DNA of 12,794 nucleotides from Paracoccaceae bacterium (GTDB lineage: Bacteria > Pseudomonadota > Alphaproteobacteria > Rhodobacterales > Rhodobacteraceae), in assembly GCA_013214715.1 (NCBI GenBank), contig JABSSB010000032.1:1-12794 (forward strand), given 5' to 3'. How positions within the stretch are numbered: the stretch's first letter is position 1; every line of letters begins with the position of its first letter. The notes under the pieces were generated by a model. That model searched no databases. It had not been told where the DNA came from and worked only from the letters and a program-made list of their open reading frames with translations. Of the stretch, positions 5,094 to 12,677 are shown piece by piece. A program made the position numbers and the translations under genes.

Positions 5094-7348
5094 TGGCGGC
5101 AGCAGCACCCACCAGCCGCGGTCATGGGCTATTGGGCTATGGTCCAACGGCTTTGGCTCTTGCGCTTTTCATTTGGTTTCTGGGCTTCCTGCCTGTGGTC
5201 TCAGCTGGGCAAGCCGCAAGCTGGGCCGTGCCGTGGATACCCGTGCTCGGGATTGATCTGGCCTTTCGGATTGATGGGCTGTCGCTGACCTTTGCTTTGC
5301 TGATCAGTGGCATCGGCACCTTGGTTTTGCTCTATGCCAATAGCTATCTGACAGGTGATCCACAGTTCGACCGATTTGTGCTGTTCCTGACCTCCTTCAT
5401 GCTGGCCATGTTGGGGTTGGTGCTGGCTGATGATCTGATCGTTTTATTTGTCTTTTGGGAACTGACGACGATCACATCTTACCTGCTTATCGGCTATGGC
5501 CATGACAGCGAAAAAAGCCGCCGCAACGCGCTTCAGGCGCTGTTTTTGACCGGAGCGGGCGCGTTGGCGTTTTTGGCCGGCGCGATCTTGCTGGGCGAGG
5601 CAGCCGGCACCTATCGCATCTCCGAGGTCCTCGCGCAGGGCAAAGCGATCCAGGATCACCCGCATTTCACAGCGATCCTGATCCTTGTGTTTCTGGGCGC
5701 TCTGACCAAATCGGCGCAGGTGCCGTTTCACTTCTGGTTGCCCAATGCGATGGCCGCGCCGACGCCGGTCAGCGCGTTTCTGCATTCAGCCACGATGGTG
5801 AAGGCCGGGGTATACCTGCTGGCGCGCCTGCACCCGGCCATGTCGGGTGGCGATCTGTGGCTGTATACGTTGACAATTCTGGGGGTTGTGACGGCGGTCT
5901 TTGCGTCGCTTCTAGCCTTGCGTCAGACCGACTTGAAACAGGCGCTGGCCTATACGACCCTGATGGCCTTGGGTACGCTGGTTATGCTGCTCGGTCAGGA
6001 CTCAGGCTATGCGATGACGGCCTTCGCGACCTTCCTAATTGTGCATTCGCTCTATAAGGCAGCGTTGTTTCTGGTGGTCGGCAACCTTGATGCGGCGACT
6101 GGCACACGCGAAACCGATGCCCTTGGCGGGCTGGGACGGGTGCTGCCGATGACCGCGCTGGCCGCCGCTCTGGCGGGTATGTCGATGGCCGGTCTGCCAC
6201 CCTTTCTGGGCTTTATCGGGAAAGAGCTGACCTATGCCGGGATGTTGCAGGTTGCATCCTTTCCTGTGATTTTATCCATCATGGCGCTGCTAGCCAATGG
6301 CTTGATACTTGCTGTCGCGAGCGTGGTTGCCATCCGCCCCTTTTGGTCCGCCCGGCAGCCCAAAACCCCGGTCAAGAACGCGATCCCCTGGACGATGGCT
6401 GCGGGTCCTGTTGTGCTGGCAGTGCTGGGGACCATTTTCGGTATCATGCCGGGATTGCTGCAAAACACGCTGGTCGCGCCAACCGTTCTGTCCCTGACCG
6501 GTGACATTGCCGAGACCAAGCAGCTGAAACTGTGGGCGGGTGTGAACCTGCCACTCTTCCTGAGCCTTGCCACCTTCGTTCTGGGCGGCCTGTTTTATGC
6601 CTGGCATGCGACCCTGCGCGCGCGTCTGGCCATGCTTGACCGCCTGCCAAATCTGGACGAGGCCTGGGATCGCTTCATGGCGTCGATCAAGACCTTCGCC
6701 ATCGCCCTGACCTCTCGCATTCAGACCGGGCGGATGACCGACTATATGGCAGTGACCTTCAGCACGATCGCTATTGGTTTGATCGCCACGGTGCTTCTGC
6801 GTGGTTTGCCACCGCTCAGCCCCTCCTTTGCAGATGTGACGCCCATCCACCTTGCGTTGATTGGGTTGCTTTTGTCAGGCACCTTCATGGCTACCATCAC
6901 ACGCAAACGTATCGCCGCGATTGCGGCACTGGGCGTTGTGGGGATCGGGGTCGCGCTGGTCTTTATCTTTTTCAGTGCGCCGGATGTCGCCATCACGCAA
7001 TTGCTGGTCGAAGTGCTGGTGGTGGTCCTTGTGGCGATCGTCATGCTGCAATTGCCGCGTCTGCGCGACTATCCCAATCGTTTCCGCCCCGGTCACGCCG
7101 TGATTGCGGCCGGGGTTGGCGGATCGGTCACCCTGGTGCTGCTGGCGATCCTATCCACACCGCTGGATCGACGGCTGACGACCTTCTTTGAAACTGCAAG
7201 CTGGCCCGAAGCCTTCGGCCGCAACATCGTGAATGTCATCCTCGTCGATTTCCGCGCCTTGGATACGTTTGGCGAAGTGGCCGTGGTCGTCGTCGCCGCC
7301 ATCGCGTCCATCGCGCTTTTGCGCCAGAACCGGAAGGGCCGCTCATGA
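5093..7348 (+). CDS. mrpA: Cation/proton antiporter subunit A (MrpA/MnhA/PhaA), 751 aa
   Basis: This is the largest membrane subunit of the Mrp antiporter, homologous to NuoL of complex I. The NuoL-like part spans residues ~1-500. Its key charged residues are Glu123 (FVFWELTTITSYLL), Lys206 and His213 (TKSAQVPFHFWLPNAMAAP) and Lys282 (DLKQALAYTT). With a constant offset of 17 these match Glu140, Lys223, His230 and Lys299 of Bacillus MrpA. The C-terminal part (~570-751) holds the MBH-like segment VAITQLLVEVLVVVLVAIVM and the terminal NIVNVILVDFRALDTFGEVA, which closes MrpA proteins before subunit B. The length is slightly below the ~800 residues of Bacillus MrpA but in the normal range. The start is TAATG-coupled to the usp gene. 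Its end overlaps subunit B by four bases. It is expected to take part in proton and Na+ translocation in the inner membrane. Confidence 0.95.
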   Translation: MAAAAPTSRGHGLLGYGPTALALALFIWFLGFLPVVSAGQAASWAVPWIPVLGIDLAFRIDGLSLTFALLISGIGTLVLLYANSYLTGDPQFDRFVLFLTSFMLAMLGLVLADDLIVLFVFWELTTITSYLLIGYGHDSEKSRRNALQALFLTGAGALAFLAGAILLGEAAGTYRISEVLAQGKAIQDHPHFTAILILVFLGALTKSAQVPFHFWLPNAMAAPTPVSAFLHSATMVKAGVYLLARLHPAMSGGDLWLYTLTILGVVTAVFASLLALRQTDLKQALAYTTLMALGTLVMLLGQDSGYAMTAFATFLIVHSLYKAALFLVVGNLDAATGTRETDALGGLGRVLPMTALAAALAGMSMAGLPPFLGFIGKELTYAGMLQVASFPVILSIMALLANGLILAVASVVAIRPFWSARQPKTPVKNAIPWTMAAGPVVLAVLGTIFGIMPGLLQNTLVAPTVLSLTGDIAETKQLKLWAGVNLPLFLSLATFVLGGLFYAWHATLRARLAMLDRLPNLDEAWDRFMASIKTFAIALTSRIQTGRMTDYMAVTFSTIAIGLIATVLLRGLPPLSPSFADVTPIHLALIGLLLSGTFMATITRKRIAAIAALGVVGIGVALVFIFFSAPDVAITQLLVEVLVVVLVAIVMLQLPRLRDYPNRFRPGHAVIAAGVGGSVTLVLLAILSTPLDRRLTTFFETASWPEAFGRNIVNVILVDFRALDTFGEVAVVVVAAIASIALLRQNRKGRS

Positions 7349-7764
7349 ACTCGATCATCCTGATTGCCGGAACACGCTATCTGAGCGCGTTGCTGATCCT
7401 GTTCTCGATCTACGCATTGCTCCGCGGACATAACGAACCCGGTGGCGGCTTTATCGGTGGCTTGATCGGATCGACCGGCTTTATCCTATATGCCATTGCC
7501 TGCGGCACGGATCAGGCCCGCCGAGCGTTGCGGGCGCGTCCTGAAACCGTGGCGATGATCGGCTTGGCTATTGCGTTGGGCGCCGGTTTGTCAGCGGCCC
7601 TTTTTGGGGATGTCTTCTTTACCGGTCAGTGGCTGTTTCTTGGTGCAACCGAGACCGAAAAGGGGCTGCCAGTCTCGACCGTTCTGGCCTTTGACGTGGG
7701 CGTCTACATGGCGGTGTTTGGATCAATCCTGGGCCTTGTCTTTGCGATGGAGGAGGAAATCTGA
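7345..7764 (+). CDS. mrpB: Cation/proton antiporter subunit B (MrpB/MnhB), 139 aa
   Basis: A small hydrophobic protein with about four membrane segments. The conserved GHNEPGGGFIGGLIGSTGFILY (residues ~29-50) is the hallmark of MnhB, and VSTVLAFDVGVYMAVFGSIL near the C-terminus is the second family motif. It is a separate gene rather than fused to subunit A, which defines the seven-gene (group 1) type of Mrp operon. ATG 7345 overlaps the stop of mrpA (ATGA), and its own stop shares one base with the start of mrpC. It is required for the function of the assembled complex in Bacillus and Staphylococcus systems; its individual role here is taken from the family. Confidence 0.95.
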   Translation: MNSIILIAGTRYLSALLILFSIYALLRGHNEPGGGFIGGLIGSTGFILYAIACGTDQARRALRARPETVAMIGLAIALGAGLSAALFGDVFFTGQWLFLGATETEKGLPVSTVLAFDVGVYMAVFGSILGLVFAMEEEI

Positions 7765-8126
7765 TGGAGGCGCTGCTTGCCATAACAATCGGCATTCTGG
7801 TCGCCGCCGCAGTCTATCTGATGCTGTCGGGCCATATGATGAGGTTCATTTTTGGGCTGGTGCTGATCTCCAACGCAGCCAACCTGACTATTTTCACAGC
7901 CGGGCGCCTCACGCCGGGCGCGCCGCCGCTGATCCCGTTGGGCTTTGACGGGCCAGCCGGCGATGTGGCCAACGCCCTTCCGCAGGCTCTGGTTCTGACG
8001 GCCATCGTGATCGGCTTTGGCCTGTTTGCCTTTGCCGTGACGCTGGTCTGGCGCGCATGGGTGGCGCTTGGCACGATCGAGGCAGATGACATGCGCATCG
8101 CCGAGCCGAAGGAGGACAGCCAATGA
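7764..8126 (+). CDS. mrpC: Cation/proton antiporter subunit C (MrpC/MnhC, NuoK-like), 120 aa
   Basis: A three-helix membrane protein related to NuoK. The N-terminal helix runs about 4-22, followed by HMMRFIFGLVLISNAANLTIF, which is the MnhC core, and a third helix (LPQALVLTAIVIGFGLFAFAVTLV). The family motif DPLPQALVLTAIVI appears here as NALPQALVLTAIVIGFG, so the expected Asp-Pro is Asn-Ala. The protein is complete and of normal length. Start and stop both overlap neighbours (TGATG with mrpB, ATGA with mrpD). The preceding AGGAGG-like stretch GGAGGAGG within the end of mrpB serves as ribosome binding site. Confidence 0.94.
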   Translation: MEALLAITIGILVAAAVYLMLSGHMMRFIFGLVLISNAANLTIFTAGRLTPGAPPLIPLGFDGPAGDVANALPQALVLTAIVIGFGLFAFAVTLVWRAWVALGTIEADDMRIAEPKEDSQ

Positions 8127-9622
8127 GCTGGGTTCTCGTCCTCCCGCTGACCATTCCCTTTGTGACCGCGATCTTCGCCTTCCTGTTTCGGGAGCAGTCC
8201 GCGGGCCGATGGATTTCCGTGGCCGGATCTGCGGCTTTGGTTGCGGCCAGCCTTGTTCTGTTGGTGCAAACCATCGACGCGGGCGTTCTGGCCGCACAGA
8301 TGGGAAGCTGGGCCGCGCCGTTTGGTGTGACGCTGGTGGCGGACCTGCTGTCTGCGGCCATGGCTGTGATCACTGCGATCATCGCGCTGGCGGTGTCGGT
8401 CTACGCGCTGGCAGATATCGACGCGGATGCGGAGCGCGCGGGCTATCACGCGCTCTTCAATGTGCTGATCGCAGGCGTCATGGGCGCGTTTCTGACCGGT
8501 GACCTTTTCAACCTCTATGTCTGGTTCGAGGTCATGCTGATCGCCTCCTTCGGGCTGCTAATCCTTGGCGGCAAACCCGAGCAGATCGATGGCGGGGTGA
8601 AATACGTTGCGCTCAACCTGATCTCGACCATCCTGTTCCTGACCGGGATCGGCTTGCTTTACGGGATGACCGGGACGCTGAATATGGCCGATTTAGCCGG
8701 CGCCGTCGAAAGCGCGGATCCGGGGCTGCTGAGCGTTGTGGCTGTGGCCTTCATGGTGGCATTTGGGGTGAAGGCTGCACTGTTTCCGCTGTTTTTCTGG
8801 CTGCCTGCCTCCTACCACACGCCGCATTTCGCGGTGTCGGCGGTCTTTGCGGGTTTGCTGACCAAGGTTGGGGTCTATGCGCTGATCCGGATGTTTACGC
8901 TGGTCTTCGACCATGACATCGGCTTCACGCATGAAATCCTTCTATGGATCGCGGGTCTGACCATGGCCATCGGGGTTTTGGGGGCTGCGGCGCAGAACGA
9001 CATTCGCAAGATCCTGTCCTTCCACATCGTAAGCCAGATTGGCTACATGGTGCTTGGCCTTGCGCTGATGACCCCGCTGGCCTTGGTCGGGGCGGTGTTC
9101 TACTTGATCCACCACATCATCGTGAAGGCGAACCTGTTCCTGATTGCGGGCGTGGCGGACCGAATTGCGGGCGACACGGATCTGAGCCGCATCGGCGGGC
9201 TTTACAAATCGGCACCATTTCTGGCGGTGCTGTTCTTTATCCCCGCCTTTTCTCTTGCCGGGTTCCCGCCCCTGTCGGGCTTCTGGGCCAAATTCATCGT
9301 GGTCAAGGCTGCGCTGGATGTGCAGGGCTGGGTGATCGCCGCTGTGGCTTTGGTCGTCGGCCTTCTGACGATCTATTCGATGACCAAGATCTGGGCTGAA
9401 GCCTTCTGGACCCCGCATCCCGATGGTGTGGACCCAAGTCTTGCCACACTGGCGCCAGCCACGCGCAACGCGCTGGTTCTGCCGGTGGCCGGGCTGGCGC
9501 TGATGACAGTGGTGATCGGCCTTGTGCCGGGCGGCTTCATGAGCTTCGCTGAAACCGCCGCAAACCAGCTTTTGGTCCCCGATGCCTATATCTCAACGGT
9601 TCTGGAGGCGCGTGTCGAATGA
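8123..9622 (+). CDS. mrpD: Cation/proton antiporter subunit D (MrpD/MnhD, NuoM/N-like), 499 aa
   Basis: The second large antiporter-like subunit, with about 14 membrane helices, homologous to NuoM/NuoN. Glu136 in LYVWFEVMLIASFGLL and Lys217 in FGVKAALFPLFFWLPASYHTPH correspond to the conserved TM5 glutamate and TM7 lysine essential for proton movement. The segments VSAVFAGLLTKVGVYALIR and ILSFHIVSQIGYMVLGLAL (discontinuous-helix region) follow, with GFPPLSGFWAKF near residue 390. All key residues are present, so the subunit should be active. GGAGG lies nine bases before ATG 8123. It overlaps mrpC and mrpE by four bases each. Confidence 0.95.
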   Translation: MSWVLVLPLTIPFVTAIFAFLFREQSAGRWISVAGSAALVAASLVLLVQTIDAGVLAAQMGSWAAPFGVTLVADLLSAAMAVITAIIALAVSVYALADIDADAERAGYHALFNVLIAGVMGAFLTGDLFNLYVWFEVMLIASFGLLILGGKPEQIDGGVKYVALNLISTILFLTGIGLLYGMTGTLNMADLAGAVESADPGLLSVVAVAFMVAFGVKAALFPLFFWLPASYHTPHFAVSAVFAGLLTKVGVYALIRMFTLVFDHDIGFTHEILLWIAGLTMAIGVLGAAAQNDIRKILSFHIVSQIGYMVLGLALMTPLALVGAVFYLIHHIIVKANLFLIAGVADRIAGDTDLSRIGGLYKSAPFLAVLFFIPAFSLAGFPPLSGFWAKFIVVKAALDVQGWVIAAVALVVGLLTIYSMTKIWAEAFWTPHPDGVDPSLATLAPATRNALVLPVAGLALMTVVIGLVPGGFMSFAETAANQLLVPDAYISTVLEARVE

Positions 9623-10098
9623 ATATTCTGTCCTTCAACCTGTTGCTGGCCGTTGTCTGGGCGTCGCTATGGGGGGAGTTTACGCTGTTCTCCCTCGGCG
9701 CTGGCTATATCGTGGGGTTCATCGCGCTATGGCTTGTGCAGCCTTTGATCGGCACAAGCGGTTATTTCGGGCGCGTCTTTGCCTGGATCAAGCTGATCGT
9801 GATGTTTCTGTATGATCTGGTTGTGTCCAGCCTGCATGTGGCGGTGGATGTCATCACGCCAACCCATCGCTCGCGTCCCGGCGTGATCGAGATGCCCTTG
9901 GATGTCAAAACCGATGCGGGCATTCTTCTGGTGACCAATCTGATCTCTCTGACGCCCGGCACGCTCAGCCTTGATATCTCGCCGGATCGCAAAAGCCTCA
10001 GCGTGCATGTGATGTTCCTCGATGATCCGGACGCGCTGTGCAAGGAGCTGAAAAACGGCGTAGAGCAACGCGTCATCAATGCGGTGGAGACTTACTAA
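9619..10098 (+). CDS. mrpE: Cation/proton antiporter subunit E (MrpE/MnhE), 159 aa
   Basis: Two or three N-terminal membrane segments (LLLAVVWASLWGEFTLFSLGAGYIVGF region, residues ~5-35, and WIKLIVMFLYDLVVSSLHVA, ~55-75) are followed by a soluble domain. That domain contains the family signatures RPGVIEMPLDVKTDAGILLV and TNLISLTPGTLSLDISPDR (about residues 92-130). MnhE is needed for full Na+/H+ activity and complex stability in studied Mrp systems. Length and order are normal. ATGA overlap with mrpD (9619-9622) and a one-base TAATG overlap with mrpF keep it inside the coupled operon. Confidence 0.94.
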   Translation: MNILSFNLLLAVVWASLWGEFTLFSLGAGYIVGFIALWLVQPLIGTSGYFGRVFAWIKLIVMFLYDLVVSSLHVAVDVITPTHRSRPGVIEMPLDVKTDAGILLVTNLISLTPGTLSLDISPDRKSLSVHVMFLDDPDALCKELKNGVEQRVINAVETY

Positions 10099-10400
10099 TG
10101 AGCGCTTTGGTCACTGTTTCGATCATCATTTCCGCCGTACTGATGGTGATATCTGCCCTTCTGATCTTGATCCGTCTGATGTTGGGACCCAGCTTGCCGG
10201 ATCGGGTTGTGGGGCTTGACATGCTGACCCTGTCACTGGTGGCGTTTTGCGCATTGGCGACCTTGTATTTCGAACAACGGGCGTTTCTTGATGTGGCGCT
10301 GGTGCTGGCACTGATCGGGTTTCTGGCCACTGTGGCGCTGGCTCGCTTTGCTGAACGCGTTCAGGACAATGACCGCAAGAACGGAGAGGATCATGATTGA
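10098..10400 (+). CDS. mrpF: Cation/proton antiporter subunit F (MrpF/MnhF), 100 aa
   Basis: A small three-helix membrane protein. The first helix (TVSIIISAVLMVISALLILIRL) leads into the hallmark GPSLPDRVVGLDML (residues ~32-45), then two more helices ending in FLDVALVLALIGFLATVALARF, which carries the conserved aspartate before the last helix. ATG 10098 was chosen rather than an upstream in-frame start because it begins at the family N-terminus and shares a base with the mrpE stop (TAATG). The 3' end overlaps mrpG by eight bases. The polar tail (ERVQDNDRKNGEDHD) is likely cytoplasmic. Confidence 0.93.
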   Translation: MSALVTVSIIISAVLMVISALLILIRLMLGPSLPDRVVGLDMLTLSLVAFCALATLYFEQRAFLDVALVLALIGFLATVALARFAERVQDNDRKNGEDHD

Positions 10401-10782
10401 TATTCTTGTCTCTTTCCTACTGATTTTCGGCGCAATCCTGTCGGCGATCGGTGCGCTGGGGCTGGTGCGGATGCCCGACGTGCTGATCCGCATGCACTCG
10501 GCCACCAAGATCGGCACCTTGGCCTGCGGCCTTATCGTGGCGGGCACCATCATCTACACGGCGGATGGCAGCACCACGGTCAAAGGCATTCTGATCATTC
10601 TCTTCATTCTGCTGACCGCGCCGATTGCCTCTCACATGATCGGGCGGGCAACCGTGTCGACGGGCGTGCCGCTTTGGATCGGCAAACGCATGGTGACGTC
10701 GGAGGAGGATGACTATCCCACGGAAACGGCCTGGGATCATTCGACCGATGCGGGGCTGCAGTCCCCGAAAAACGAGGCCTGA
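10393..10782 (+). CDS. mrpG: Cation/proton antiporter subunit G (MrpG/MnhG), 129 aa
   Basis: The last subunit of the antiporter. Three membrane helices cover residues ~3-95, with the MnhG signature GALGLVRMPDVLIRMHSATK (~20-39) followed by IGTLACGLIV and the C-terminal helix ending in TAPIASHMIGRA. ATG 10393 was chosen because GGAGAGGA (10383-10390) lies directly upstream and the family N-terminus starts there; it overlaps mrpF by eight bases. An acidic hydrophilic tail of ~30 residues (SEEDDYPTETAWDHSTD) extends beyond the usual end of the family and is probably cytoplasmic. The 69-base gap to the next gene shows no clear terminator, so read-through into the transpeptidase gene is possible. 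Confidence 0.94.
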   Translation: MIDILVSFLLIFGAILSAIGALGLVRMPDVLIRMHSATKIGTLACGLIVAGTIIYTADGSTTVKGILIILFILLTAPIASHMIGRATVSTGVPLWIGKRMVTSEEDDYPTETAWDHSTDAGLQSPKNEA

Positions 10783-10851
10783 GCCCGGATCCCTCGCGAC
10801 TTTTGCACAAGGCTATGTTACGCTTTGGGGAAAAGATCGGAGGATCGAGCA

Positions 10852-11832
10852 GTGCAGGCAAAATCAGGGATCCGGGTGCTTGCCACCCTAGTTTTCTGCG
10901 GCATGACGCTCGTCATGCCTGAAAAAACCTCGGCCCAGTCCGGCGGGATACCTGCTTGGCTCGCCCCGCATGTCGGGCTGGGTGAAGGCCAGATCGCCCC
11001 CATCGTTTTAGAGCGCGCCCGCGCGCTCTATCAGCGCAAGCTGCGGCAGGGAGCCGTCCGCAACCCCTGCTATTTTGCCAAGGACGCAACCCGCCCCAGC
11101 ACCGCCCGCGGCGGTGTGCCGGGGAAGCGGTTCTTTGTGATTTGTGAGCAGAGCCAGACATTCCGCGCTGTGTCTTCCGGCTATGGCAATGGTCGCAACT
11201 TGCCCAAGGCCAATTTCGCCAATGGGCGCGAATGCGCGCGCAATTTCAGCAATGCTGAAGGCTCCAACCTGACCATGGGCGGAAATTATCTGACCGCGGA
11301 ATCACGCACCTCGTTCAAGGGTTATTACAGCAATGGCGGTCGGGCAGAGGCCTTTTATAGAACCTTTTTGCTGTTCGATGGCGAAGGTGAAACCCGAAAC
11401 GCACGGGCGCGGGCCATCGGTGGACATGAGGCGAGGTTCCTGCGCTGGCAATGTCGGATGCAAAAACCGCAAAGTCCGCATGCTGACGAAAAAGGCTATG
11501 TGCCGTTCGGGCGACTTGTGAATTACACGGGGGGTCGCAGCAATGGCTGCACAACATGGTCTCCGACCGAAGCACAAACGGTGCTGCCCCTGGTCGAAGG
11601 CAATCCGACCACGCTTTATATCTATCCAGAATCGAGGGATATCAAAGCTGTGGCCCGGGCAATCGATCGCGGACGATCGGTGTCTGGGTCCGGGCTTTAT
11701 TGGAACGCAAGCTGTTTGCAAGAGATCGGGAAACCGCAATTCTGGCCCAAAAGATCTTTGCAGCCCGTCATCAATTCGTGGCGGCAATCGCTGCCCCAGC
11801 GCCCCCCAACCGAGTTGCCAATTTGCGATTAA
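10852..11832 (+). CDS. Exported L,D-transpeptidase-like (YkuD_2-type) cell-wall protein, 326 aa
   Basis: The N-terminus is a Sec signal peptide: basic QAKSGIR, a hydrophobic core (VLATLVFCGMTLVM) and a likely cleavage after TSA near residue 29. The mature part contains FFVICEQSQTFRAVSSGYGNGR, reminiscent of the first strands of YkuD domains. It is followed by His192 (AIGGHEARF) and Cys233 in TGGRSNGCTTWSP, which matches the His ... S-x-G-C catalytic signature. The predicted role is periplasmic peptidoglycan cross-linking or modification. Mature cysteines number seven, so besides Cys233 up to three disulfides are possible. GTG 10852 was chosen because GGAGG (10839-10843) lies 8 bases upstream and the signal peptide fits; a TTG at 10825 is the alternative. 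The family assignment rests on motifs seen by eye and is less certain than the export prediction. Confidence 0.7.
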   Translation: MQAKSGIRVLATLVFCGMTLVMPEKTSAQSGGIPAWLAPHVGLGEGQIAPIVLERARALYQRKLRQGAVRNPCYFAKDATRPSTARGGVPGKRFFVICEQSQTFRAVSSGYGNGRNLPKANFANGRECARNFSNAEGSNLTMGGNYLTAESRTSFKGYYSNGGRAEAFYRTFLLFDGEGETRNARARAIGGHEARFLRWQCRMQKPQSPHADEKGYVPFGRLVNYTGGRSNGCTTWSPTEAQTVLPLVEGNPTTLYIYPESRDIKAVARAIDRGRSVSGSGLYWNASCLQEIGKPQFWPKRSLQPVINSWRQSLPQRPPTELPICD

Positions 11833-11859
11833 GTGACGGCGCACGTGCCCCTGTCACTT
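11831..11859 (+). terminator. Hairpin at the stop codon of the transpeptidase gene
   Basis: AAGTGAC (11831-11837) pairs with GTCACTT (11853-11859). The stem can continue as GGC (11838-11840) with GCC (11847-11849) around a GCACGT loop, leaving a 3-base bulge. It overlaps the stop codon at 11830-11832 and lies at the end of the transcription unit. There is no T-run after it, so it is a candidate weak terminator or 3'-end stabiliser. Confidence 0.4.
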
Positions 11860-11861
11860 CG

Positions 11862-11877
11862 GCCGATCTCAATCGGC
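11862..11877 (+). terminator. Second hairpin directly downstream (GCCGAT-CTCA-ATCGGC)
   Basis: GCCGAT (11862-11867), loop CTCA, ATCGGC (11872-11877): a perfect 6-bp stem with a tetraloop, two bases after the previous hairpin. Together they form a tandem structure after the transpeptidase gene. No T-run follows (the next bases are AACAATACAC), so intrinsic termination is uncertain. Confidence 0.3.
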
Positions 11878-11906
11878 AACAATACACACTCGTCTTATTC
11901 GGGAAA

Positions 11907-11925
11907 TTAAGGTTTTCTTTACCTT
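11907..11925. promoter_or_regulatory. Inverted repeat AAGGT-N7-ACCTT with CtrA-like TTAA-N7-TTTA, in the promoter region of the injection-system gene
   Basis: AAGGT (11909-11913), TTTCTTT, ACCTT (11921-11925) is a perfect 5-bp inverted repeat. It overlaps a -35-like TTGACG (11924-11929), as a repressor or activator site might. The same stretch reads TTAA (11907-11910), seven bases, TTTA (11918-11921), which is one mismatch from the alphaproteobacterial CtrA box TTAA-N7-TTAA. A -10 is not clear: GCTATT at 11948-11953 would give an 18-base spacer. The rest of the 11833-12065 gap shows no open frame of note. Confidence 0.35.
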
Positions 11926-12034
11926 GACGGACAACGTGATCGGTGCTGCTATTACAGTGCTTCCGACGACAGGGTGTGTTTTGCGCTCTGCACTCGTGTA
12001 GCGTGAATGATTGTGTTGGTTAGAGAGTGTCTGT

Positions 12035-12051
12035 CTGCCCTATTCGGGCAG
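12035..12051 (+). promoter_or_regulatory. Leader hairpin just upstream of the Pvc16-type gene
   Basis: CTGCCC (12035-12040), loop TATTC, GGGCAG (12046-12051): a perfect 6-bp GC-rich stem ending 3 bases before the ribosome binding site AAGGG (12054-12058) and 14 bases before ATG 12066. It could influence translation initiation or mRNA stability of the downstream cluster. Chance occurrence is possible. Confidence 0.35.
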
Positions 12052-12065
12052 GCCAAGGGTCTGTT

Positions 12066-12677
12066 ATGCCTGATTTTTCTGCGATCAATGGAATAGCGAC
12101 CGCGCTACAAGCGCAGTGTGTCGCATCCTTGAATTCGGCCAGTGAAATCAACTTTACCGTATCTTCGGACAGCTTTGTTCTGGGGCCGCCATCCCGCAAC
12201 CTGGCGTCGAGTGTGGTGTCCTGCTTGTACCTGTATCACGCCGGGATTGATCCGCATCTGCGCAACCAAAGGATGTTCTCTGCGCCTGCGGAACCAAGCC
12301 TCATGATCTCTCCGCCGCTGCCCTTGCAGCTTCGGTTTCTACTGGTGCCGCGCCACAGCGACGAAGACAACAACCAGCTGATCCTTGGTCGTATCCTGCA
12401 ACATTTTCATGATGCGCCGGTCTTTCGCCCCACACCGGGATCGGCGTTGGCCAGCAGTCGCGGCGAAAACATCGAAAAGATCAGGGTGCGCCATGATCAG
12501 GCCTCTTATCAGGATCTGGCAACGCTTTGGTCTGGCCTTGCCGAACCCTATCGCTTGTCCGCTGGGTTCATTGTGGACACTATCACCATTGACAGCGCCA
12601 AACCTTCTGAGCCCGTGGCACGGGTGGATGAAATCCTCGGCGCCACACGTCGCCTCAAGACGGAGGCGGGCGGATGA
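12066..12677 (+). CDS. DUF4255 / Pvc16-type protein of an extracellular contractile injection system, 203 aa
   Basis: The sequence shows the DUF4255 pattern in order: an N-terminal helix, then SSVVSCLYLYHAGIDPHLRN (residues ~56-75), a proline-rich strand PPLPLQLRFLLVPRHSDED, the helix LILGRILQHFHDAPVFRP, and C-terminally DLATLWSGLAEPYRLSAGF followed by VDTITID. In the Photorhabdus virulence cassette and the Serratia antifeeding prophage, the family member (Pvc16/Afp16) sits at the end of the tube and sheath and limits particle length. The same role is inferred here. ATG 12066 is preceded by AAGGG (12054-12058); an in-frame GTG at 12027 would add 13 residues with no family match. Its stop overlaps the next start (ATGA). 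It is probably the first gene of a larger cluster to the right. Confidence 0.85.
   Translation: MPDFSAINGIATALQAQCVASLNSASEINFTVSSDSFVLGPPSRNLASSVVSCLYLYHAGIDPHLRNQRMFSAPAEPSLMISPPLPLQLRFLLVPRHSDEDNNQLILGRILQHFHDAPVFRPTPGSALASSRGENIEKIRVRHDQASYQDLATLWSGLAEPYRLSAGFIVDTITIDSAKPSEPVARVDEILGATRRLKTEAGG

Noticed and set aside
5093..7764. Fusion of antiporter subunits A and B (group 2 type operon)
   Set aside because: mrpA ends with the normal subunit A terminus and mrpB has its own start with the GHNEPGGGF motif; the two overlap by four bases but are separate frames.
7704..8449. Long antisense open frames opposite mrpC and mrpD
   Set aside because: Arg/Gly/Pro-rich composition without hydrophobic or family patterns; shadows of the membrane-protein genes.
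5093..10782. Complex I (nuoL/nuoK/nuoM) genes
   Set aside because: The NuoL/K/M-like proteins are accompanied by MnhB, E, F and G subunits in canonical order, which identifies the Mrp antiporter rather than NADH dehydrogenase.
10783..10851. Promoter for the transpeptidase gene (TTGCAC at 10803-10808 with TATGTT or TACGCT)
   Set aside because: Spacing between the hexamers is only 5 or 10 bases, far from the usual 16-18.
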